Positions 58,496-64,000 of a stretch of DNA of 64,000 nucleotides are shown one piece after another (position 1 is the stretch's first letter; the number at the start of each line of letters is the position of its first letter). The DNA is taken from positions 248,001-312,000 of the forward strand of contig CAVYRL010000005.1 of assembly GCA_963771025.1 (NCBI GenBank), given 5' to 3'. The translations under genes and the position numbers were made by a program. The notes below the pieces were generated by a model. It worked only from the letters and a program-made list of their open reading frames with translations, ran no database searches and was not told the DNA's origin. Source of the DNA: Miltoncostaea sp963771025. GTDB lineage: Bacteria; Actinomycetota; Thermoleophilia; Miltoncostaeales; Miltoncostaeaceae.

Positions 58496-59992
58496 ATGAG
58501 CCGCCGCCCGGCGCCATTGATCCTGGTGTCCAACCGGGGTCCCATGACGTTCGAGCGCGCGCCCGACGGCGGCCTGGAGCGGGTCCGTGGGGGCGGTGGC
58601 CTGGTCACCGCGCTGCTGGGGCTGACCGAGCACACGCCCGCCCTCTGGGTCTCCGGAACCATCTCGGAGACCGACGAGGAGGTGGCCGCCGAGGCCGGCG
58701 GCGGCAGCTTTCCGCTGCCCGATCTCGGCGTCGACACCCGCGGGCGCTTCGTCCTGATCGATGAGGCGACGCACCAGGCGTTCTACAACGTGGTCGCCAA
58801 CCCGATGCTGTGGTTCATCCAGCACTACCTCTGGGACCTGAGCAACGCGCCGGATATCCGCCGCGAGGAGCTCGACGCCTGGGAGTACGGCTACCTGGCC
58901 GCCAACAGCGCCTTCGCCGACGCGGTCAGCCGTGAGCTGGACGAGGATCCCAACCGCGTCGTGATGCTCCACGACTACCACCTGTACACGGCCCCCGAGG
59001 CGATCCGCGCAGCCCATCCCGAGGCGTTCCTGCACTTCTTCGTGCACATCCCGTGGAGCCAGCCCGACTACTGGCGCATCCTGCCGCCGCACATCCGCGA
59101 GGGCATCCTGCGGGGCCTGCTCGCCAACGACATCGTCGCCTTCCACACCCGCAGCTACGCCCGCAACTTCCTCCTGTGCTGCGAGGACCTGCTGGACCTC
59201 CAGGTCAACTACGTGCGGCGGCAGGTGCGGTGGGAGGGCCGGGACGTGTGGGTGCGCTCGTACCCGATCTCGGTCAACGCGCCGATGTTCGAGGAACTCT
59301 CGGGATCCCCGGAGGTGGCCGAGGAGGAGGGTCCCATCCTGCGCCGGCGGCGCCAGTACCTGATCGTGCGCGTGGACCGCACCGACCTCTCCAAGAACAC
59401 GCTGCGCGGATTCAAGGCGTTCGACGTCTTCCTGGAGCGTCATCCGGAGTACCTGGAGGACATCACGTTCTTCGCGCTGCTCCAGCCCTCACGACAGGAC
59501 GTGGACGAGTACGTCGAGTACCTGGCCCGCATCCGGGACGTGGTGAGCCACATCAACCTCAAGCACGGCACGTCCGACTGGATGCCGATCGACCTGCGGA
59601 TCGAGAGCAACATCCACCGGGCGGTCGCCGCCTACAAGCACTACGACGTGCTGCTGGTGAACCCGATCTTCGACGGGATGAACCTGATCGCGAAGGAGGC
59701 GCCCCTGGTCAACGAGCGCGACGGGGTGATGATCCTCTCCGAGAACGCAGGAGCCCACGAGGAGCTGGGCTCGTTCGCGATCACGATCAACCCGTTCGAC
59801 ATCGAGGCCCAGGCGGAGGCCCTGCACCAGGCGCTGGTGATGCCCGCCGACGAGCGCGCCTTCCGCATCCAGGAGATCAAGCGCATCGTGCGGGAGAACG
59901 ACGTCGGCAAATGGCTCTCGGCCCAGCAGGACGACATCGCCCGCAAGCGCACCTCCGACCGGCGCAAGGTCAAGCGGGCGGGGGCCTCGTGA
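58496..59992 (+). CDS. otsA: Trehalose-6-phosphate synthase (GT20 family)
   Basis: A 498-residue GT-B enzyme: VSNRGPMTF with the following glycine loop (RGGGGLVTAL), LHDYHLYTAPEAIR, FVHIPWSQPDYWRILP and SYARNFLLCCED, then the donor-binding VDRTDLSKNTLRGFKAF, FDGMNLIAKEAP and SENAGAHEEL. It joins glucose from a nucleotide sugar to glucose 6-phosphate. Glucosylglycerol-phosphate synthase belongs to the same family and cannot be excluded. No OtsB phosphatase is adjacent. ATG 58496 has AGGG at 7 bases. Its stop overlaps moaC. Confidence 0.85.
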   Translation: MSRRPAPLILVSNRGPMTFERAPDGGLERVRGGGGLVTALLGLTEHTPALWVSGTISETDEEVAAEAGGGSFPLPDLGVDTRGRFVLIDEATHQAFYNVVANPMLWFIQHYLWDLSNAPDIRREELDAWEYGYLAANSAFADAVSRELDEDPNRVVMLHDYHLYTAPEAIRAAHPEAFLHFFVHIPWSQPDYWRILPPHIREGILRGLLANDIVAFHTRSYARNFLLCCEDLLDLQVNYVRRQVRWEGRDVWVRSYPISVNAPMFEELSGSPEVAEEEGPILRRRRQYLIVRVDRTDLSKNTLRGFKAFDVFLERHPEYLEDITFFALLQPSRQDVDEYVEYLARIRDVVSHINLKHGTSDWMPIDLRIESNIHRAVAAYKHYDVLLVNPIFDGMNLIAKEAPLVNERDGVMILSENAGAHEELGSFAITINPFDIEAQAEALHQALVMPADERAFRIQEIKRIVRENDVGKWLSAQQDDIARKRTSDRRKVKRAGAS

Positions 59993-60468
59993 GCGACGCG
60001 CCGGAGCTGACCCACCTCGACGCGCGGGGCGACGCGCGCATGGTGGGCGTGGGGCACAAGCCGGTCGTCCCCCGTCGGGCGGTGGCCGAGGCGCTGGTGC
60101 GGATGGCCCCCGCGAGCGCGCGGGCGATGTCCGAGAACACGCTGCCCAAAGGTGACGCCGCCGCCGTTGCGCGCGTGGCGGGCATCATGGCCGCGAAACG
60201 CACCCCCGACCTGATCGCCCTCTGCCACCCGCTGCCGATCGACCGCGCCGGCGTCGAGGTGACCGTGGAGCCGCAGGAGGGGATCGTCCGCATCCGCGCC
60301 GAGGTGGAGACCACGGCGCGGACCGGCGTGGAGATGGAGGCCCTCACCGCCGCCTCGGTGGCCGCCCTCAACGTCTACGACCTGGTGAAGGGGATCGACA
60401 CGGGCATCGTCATCGAGAGCGTGCGCCTGCTGGAGAAGACGAAGGGCGCAGCGCCCGAGACGTCGTGA
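59989..60468 (+). CDS. moaC: Cyclic pyranopterin monophosphate synthase
   Basis: A 159-residue MoaC: LTHLDARGDARMVGVG at the start, ALCHPLPID, TGVEMEALTAASVAALNVYDL and KGIDTGIVIESVRL carry the conserved His, Glu, Met and Lys residues of the active site. It converts the MoaA product to cyclic pyranopterin monophosphate in molybdenum cofactor synthesis. The GTG overlaps the otsA stop (GTGA). moaA is not in the window. Confidence 0.93.
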   Translation: MSDAPELTHLDARGDARMVGVGHKPVVPRRAVAEALVRMAPASARAMSENTLPKGDAAAVARVAGIMAAKRTPDLIALCHPLPIDRAGVEVTVEPQEGIVRIRAEVETTARTGVEMEALTAASVAALNVYDLVKGIDTGIVIESVRLLEKTKGAAPETS

Positions 60469-60947
60469 GCCTCCGGGTCGCGGTGGTGACCGTGTCCGAT
60501 CGCTCCGCGCGGGGCGATCGCCCGGACGCATCGGGGCCCGCCCTCGCGGAGGCGGTGGAGGCCTCCGGCGCTCGGGTGGTGCGCCGCGAGCTGGTGGCGG
60601 ACGACCGCGCGGCCCTCGCCGCGTTGCTCACGGACGTCTGCGACGGCCCGGACGCGCCGGGTGTCCTGCTCACGACGGGTGGGACCGGCCTCGGGCCGCG
60701 CGATCGGACCCCGGAGGCCACCGCCGAGGTGTGCGACCGGCTGGTGCCGGGGATCGCCGAGGCGCTCCGGGCCCGGTCGCTGGCCGTGACGCCCAACGCG
60801 ATGCTCTCGCGCGGCGTCGCGGGGGTACGCGGGCGCACCCTGATCGTCAATCTGCCCGGCTCGCCCGGCGGGGCACGCGACGGGTGGGCCGTGGTGGGCC
60901 CGATCGCCGCCCACGCGGTGGCCCAGCTCGCGGGCGGCGACCACTAG
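60465..60947 (+). CDS. moaB: Molybdopterin adenylyltransferase-type protein (MoaB/Mog)
   Basis: A 160-residue MoCF-fold protein: VAVVTVSDRSARGDRPDASG, LLTTGGTGLGPRDRTPEAT (the GGTG nucleotide/molybdopterin loop) and IVNLPGSPGGARDGW. It adenylates molybdopterin before metal insertion. The GTG overlaps moaC by 4 bases, making an otsA-moaC-moaB unit. Confidence 0.92.
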   Translation: MSLRVAVVTVSDRSARGDRPDASGPALAEAVEASGARVVRRELVADDRAALAALLTDVCDGPDAPGVLLTTGGTGLGPRDRTPEATAEVCDRLVPGIAEALRARSLAVTPNAMLSRGVAGVRGRTLIVNLPGSPGGARDGWAVVGPIAAHAVAQLAGGDH

Positions 60948-60986
60948 CGACCACCCGTGCGCGTTGGAGGGGTGGGGCGGGCGGAG

Positions 60987-60992
60987 TAGGTT
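60987..60992 (+). promoter_or_regulatory. Promoter of the LLM oxidoreductase gene (TTGGAG-17-TAGGTT)
   Basis: TAGGTT ends 7 bases before ATG 61000, and TTGGAG (60964-60969) lies 17 bases upstream of it. This is one of the best-spaced leaderless promoters in the window. Confidence 0.6.
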
Positions 60993-60999
60993 GCCCGCC

Positions 61000-62133
61000 A
61001 TGTCGGAGCGGCTCGAGCTGTCGGCGATGGGCGCGGTGCGCCCACCGGCCCAGGCGATACTCGCATCGGCCCAGCGGCGCGAGCAGCAGGGCTTCGATGC
61101 CATCTGGTGGGCGGATCATTTCCTCCACTGGTTCCCCACGTCCATCTGGGAGCCCGGCCTGGTGCCGCAGGCCGCCGCCGGGCAGGTGAGCCCGCACGTG
61201 TGGTTCGACCCCGTGCCCGTGGTCGCCGCCGCCGCGGGGGTCACCGATGCGATCCGGCTCGGGATCGGGGTCACCGACCTCGTGCGCCGCCACCCCGCGT
61301 CGCTGGCCCAGACCGCCCTGACCCTGGACCACCTGAGCGGCGGACGCTTCGTGCTGGGCGTCGGCACCGGCGAGGCTCTCAACCTGACCCCGTTCGGCCT
61401 CACCAACACCCGGCCCCTGGGCCGGCTCGAGGAGGGCCTCGAGGTGATGCGCCTCCTGATGAGCGGGCCCGGGCCGGTCGACTTCGCGGGCGACCACTTC
61501 CAGCTCGACGCCGCCGAGATGGGGCTCGGCCCGGTGGGCGACCGGCCCCCTCCGATCTGGGTGGCGGCCCATCGCCCCCGCGGGCTGGCGGTCGCCGGCC
61601 GCTACGGCGACGGCTGGCTGCCGTTGAGCACCGACCTTGTCGAATACACCAGGATGCTGGCCACGGTCCGCGCCGCGGCGACCGCCGCGGGTCGTGCCGA
61701 GGGCGCCGTGACGCCCGGCCTCTACGCGCGCGTCGTGGTCTGCGAGACCCGTGAGCAGGCCGAGGCGGCGATCGACGGATCGCTCCTGATGCGTTTCATC
61801 GCCCTCACCCGCTCGGCCGAGGCGTTCGCCAAGCGCGGCGCCGATCATCCCCTCGGCGCCGGAGAGTTCGGCCTCACAACCTTCCTGCCGACCCGGTACG
61901 GCCGCGACGAGGCCCTGCGCCTGGCGCAGGCGGTGCCCGCCGGCGTGGTCCGCGACACCGTGATCCACGGCACCCCGGACGATGTCGCAGGCGCGATCGG
62001 AGCCTTCGTCGCCGCCGGCGCGCGTCACGTGCAGCTGACCAACCTGACGCCCCTGGCCGACCCCGGCCTCGCCGCGGCCAGCGAGTCGTTGCTGGGGGAC
62101 GCCGTGACGGCCCTCCGGGCGGCGGGCGCGTGA
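61000..62133 (+). CDS. LLM-class F420-dependent oxidoreductase (FGD/phthiodiolone-reductase-like)
   Basis: A 377-residue luciferase-like protein: GFDAIWWADHFLHWFP, LGIGVTDLVRRHPASLAQTALTL and RFVLGVGTGEALNL resemble F420-dependent glucose-6-phosphate dehydrogenase and phthiodiolone ketoreductase. PPIWVAAHRPRGLAVAGRYGDGWLP is the C-terminal signature. The substrate is not determined. ATG 61000 fits the leaderless promoter. Its stop overlaps the next, secreted-protein gene. Confidence 0.85.
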   Translation: MSERLELSAMGAVRPPAQAILASAQRREQQGFDAIWWADHFLHWFPTSIWEPGLVPQAAAGQVSPHVWFDPVPVVAAAAGVTDAIRLGIGVTDLVRRHPASLAQTALTLDHLSGGRFVLGVGTGEALNLTPFGLTNTRPLGRLEEGLEVMRLLMSGPGPVDFAGDHFQLDAAEMGLGPVGDRPPPIWVAAHRPRGLAVAGRYGDGWLPLSTDLVEYTRMLATVRAAATAAGRAEGAVTPGLYARVVVCETREQAEAAIDGSLLMRFIALTRSAEAFAKRGADHPLGAGEFGLTTFLPTRYGRDEALRLAQAVPAGVVRDTVIHGTPDDVAGAIGAFVAAGARHVQLTNLTPLADPGLAAASESLLGDAVTALRAAGA

Positions 62134-63197
62134 GAGTCCGGCTGGCGGGGCCCGCGCTGTGCCTCGCCGGGCTCGGTCTGCTGGCGGCGGGGACCCCCTC
62201 GGCGCTCGGGGCGTCGCGCACCATCACCATCGACGGGTGGGCCAACCGGGCCGTCGTCTTCAGCGGCTCGCGCCTGGTGTGGACCGAGGCCGCGACCGTG
62301 CGCGTGGACCCCAAGAAGATCTCCGGCTCACCCGCCGGGGCGGCGCGCTTCGACTACTACCGTGCCGAGGCCTTCCGCGTCGCGCTGAACCGGGGCTCTC
62401 GCCTGTTCCGCGCGGGAGCTCCGGAGAACCCCGTGTCGGTGCGGACCAGCGTCGCGGCCATGGGCGCCGGGATCCTCTCGCCCACGGGCGACGGCGGGTT
62501 CGTGATGGTGCCCCGCACATCTGGCGTCGCCCCTCCGGTGATCCACTGCTGCGACGACGAGGGCGTCGAGACCGTGCTCGAGAGCGACGGCCGCGCCGAC
62601 GCGCCGGTGACGATCGCGGCCACCTGGGACGTCGGCTCGGTGGCGTGGGTGCAGATCGGGCCGGGCGGCCTGCAGCAGCTGCGCCGGGCCTCGCCGCTGA
62701 CGCCGAGCGCGGTCACCACCATCGCCACGACCGCCCCGGCCGACACCGGCCGGGTGGCCATCTCCCCGAGCGGCCTCGCCTGGGTCGACCCGGCCGCGCC
62801 CGCCACGCTGCAGGTGCGGGCGAGCGGAGCCGCGACGGCGACGCCGGTCGCTCTGCCCGGACCCGCGCTGCGTGTCTGGTCGGCCACCAACGTGATCGTG
62901 GTCGCGGTGCGCAGCGGATCGCGGGTCGCGCTCGTGCGAATCGATCAGCCCGCGCTGCGTGTCACCCGCATCTGGACCGGGGCGGCCGTCCCGCGCGTGG
63001 CCGTGGGAGGTGGGTCGGTGGCCGTCGCCGAGCGCCGCCGCGTGCTGGCCGCGCGCCGCGGATCGCTGAAGGTGCTGGCCCGCACGCGTCGCGTTGTCGA
63101 GGCGGTCGGCATCGACGGCCGGCGCGTGGCCTGGATCGACCGCGGCGTGCGTCGCAGGGCGCGCGTGGCCGTCGTGCACCTGGGGGTGGCCCGATGA
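62130..63197 (+). CDS. Secreted beta-propeller-like hypothetical protein
   Basis: A 355-residue protein with a signal peptide (LAGPALCLAGLGLLAAGTPSALG). It then has repeated short blade-like units of the form VA-SG--LAWVD or VAVGGGSVAVAERRR-VLAAR, suggesting a beta-propeller or similar repeat fold. One adjacent cysteine pair (HCCDD) lies near residue 148. No family is recognised. The GTG overlaps the LLM stop and the end overlaps the glycoside hydrolase start, so all three are one unit. Confidence 0.6.
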   Translation: MRVRLAGPALCLAGLGLLAAGTPSALGASRTITIDGWANRAVVFSGSRLVWTEAATVRVDPKKISGSPAGAARFDYYRAEAFRVALNRGSRLFRAGAPENPVSVRTSVAAMGAGILSPTGDGGFVMVPRTSGVAPPVIHCCDDEGVETVLESDGRADAPVTIAATWDVGSVAWVQIGPGGLQQLRRASPLTPSAVTTIATTAPADTGRVAISPSGLAWVDPAAPATLQVRASGAATATPVALPGPALRVWSATNVIVVAVRSGSRVALVRIDQPALRVTRIWTGAAVPRVAVGGGSVAVAERRRVLAARRGSLKVLARTRRVVEAVGIDGRRVAWIDRGVRRRARVAVVHLGVAR

Positions 63198-64000
63198 GGG
63201 CGCGCGTGCTCATGCTCGTCGTGGTGCTGCTGGCGGTCGCGGCCGGCACGGCGAGTGCCGCCCCGATCCTGTCGCTCCAGGACGACAACCTGGTCAACGT
63301 GCGCGGCCCGGCGCTGGAGGCGCGCATGGACGCGCTCGCGGCGACCGGGGTCGCGGTGACGCGCGTGGACGTGCTGTGGGGGCAGGTGGCCCCCACCCGG
63401 CCGGCCGACGCGCGCAACCCGGCCGACCCGGCCTACGACTGGAGCCGCTACGACCAGATCGTTCGGGGCCTCAGCGCGCGCGGCATCTCGATCGTCATGG
63501 ACTTCTACTGGACGCCCCCTTGGGCGTCGCGCACCGGCGCCCGCCAGGCGGCGCCCCGGGCGGCGGATGGATCGCGGTTCGCGGGGGCACTGGCGCGGCG
63601 GTACTCGGGGGCCTACCCCGACCCCGCGGGCGGAGTGCTGCCGATGGTGCGGCGCATCGAGGTGTGGAACGAGCCCAACCTGCCCGCCTTCTGGGTGCCC
63701 CAGTGCCGGAGGCGCGCGGGCAGGGCCCGCTGGGTCTCGCCGGGCGCCTACGCGGCCCTGCTCGCGGCGTCCTATCGGGAGATCCACGCGGCCAACCCCG
63801 GCGCCGAGGTGGTCGGCGGAGTCACCGGCCCCACCGGAGGATCGCCGAAGACCTGCGCCAAGGACGGCTCGAGCAGCGTCGGGAGCCTCGACTTCGCGCG
63901 CCGGGTCGCCAACGAGGGGCCCCCGATCGACGCGTGGAGCCTGCACCTGTATCCCCTCGGAAGCCCCCTCAAGGCCTTCTTCGTGCCCTCGTGGAGGACG
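63194..64000 (+). CDS. Secreted glycoside hydrolase-like protein (clan GH-A), C-terminus cut by window edge
   Basis: 269 codons are visible and the frame is open to the edge. A signal peptide (MLVVVLLAVAAGTASA) precedes a TIM-barrel start: LEARMDALAATGVAVTRVDVLWGQVAP, YDQIVRGLSARGISIVMDFYWTP and IEVWNEPNLPAFW. The Asn-Glu-Pro is the acid/base motif of GH5/GH39-type enzymes. It probably cleaves an extracellular polysaccharide. The ATG overlaps the stop of the propeller-like gene (ATGA). The second catalytic glutamate lies beyond the window. Confidence 0.78.
   Translation, partial: MRARVLMLVVVLLAVAAGTASAAPILSLQDDNLVNVRGPALEARMDALAATGVAVTRVDVLWGQVAPTRPADARNPADPAYDWSRYDQIVRGLSARGISIVMDFYWTPPWASRTGARQAAPRAADGSRFAGALARRYSGAYPDPAGGVLPMVRRIEVWNEPNLPAFWVPQCRRRAGRARWVSPGAYAALLAASYREIHAANPGAEVVGGVTGPTGGSPKTCAKDGSSSVGSLDFARRVANEGPPIDAWSLHLYPLGSPLKAFFVPSWRT

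Overview
The window is high-GC (roughly 70 % by eye) and densely packed. Genes commonly overlap by 4 bases (ATGA, GTGA, TTGA and apparently CTGA), GTG is the commonest start codon, and no stretch longer than about 300 bases lacks a gene. There are two F420-type LLM oxidoreductases, SpoIID- and S55-type proteins, RCC1 and basic-tailed secreted proteins, and glucosyl-3-phosphoglycerate synthase. Together these point to a deep-branching actinobacterium, most likely class Thermoleophilia (inference). I saw no rRNA, tRNA, CRISPR array, insertion sequence or phage gene.

Layout. 0-3.7 kb: class I aldolase (cut), glutamate dehydrogenase, CcdA and UDP-GlcNAc 2-epimerase. 3.8-6.4 kb: a secreted repeat protein with a Lys/Arg/Ala tail and a membrane protein. 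6.4-9.8 kb: a WbpA-WbpB-WbpD-like nucleotide-sugar operon. 9.8-12.8 kb: an S55 peptidase and SpoIID pair. 12.9-14 kb: a small protein with a clamp-like tail and a methyltransferase. 14-17 kb: rmlB-rmlD-rmlA, without rmlC. 17-20.3 kb: GpgS, a HAD phosphatase and glycerate kinase. 20.3-25 kb: an SDR, a PhoR/PhoB-like two-component system and an HtrA protease. 25-28.6 kb: threonine deaminase overlapping an RCC1-repeat protein.

28.7-32.4 kb: GNAT, a 34-aa ORF, LipB, and a polar amino acid ABC transporter whose ATPase gene is frameshifted. 32.5-38.6 kb: peroxiredoxin, RlmN, ring-cleaving dioxygenase, LLM oxidoreductase, MFS exporter. 38.6-40.7 kb: a thioredoxin system operon (trxB-trxA-zinc ribbon-CsoR/CstR family regulator) with a matching inverted-repeat operator. 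41-47.7 kb: receiver-like and Pro-rich proteins, a HAD hydrolase, class A PBP, and a GT-C-like membrane protein. 47.7-58.3 kb: an envelope cluster, mainly one strand, with PIG-V-like and DUF2079 membrane proteins, an LPG_synthase_TM protein, a methyltransferase, GT4, GT2 and a degenerate M28 membrane protein. 58.3-61 kb: otsA-moaC-moaB behind a leader with interleaved helices. 61-64 kb: LLM oxidoreductase, a secreted propeller-like protein and a secreted glycoside hydrolase (cut).

How they fit together. Much of the window serves the cell surface: rhamnose and acetamido-sugar precursors, lipid-linked glycosyl transfer, peptidoglycan synthesis and remodelling, and secreted repeat proteins. A second theme is redox and sulfur homeostasis (CcdA, Trx operon, peroxiredoxin). 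A third is compatible solutes (glucosylglycerate, trehalose). A regulatory signal recurs: a TANNNT -10-like hexamer 6-9 bases before the start codon at about ten genes, which indicates widespread leaderless transcription.
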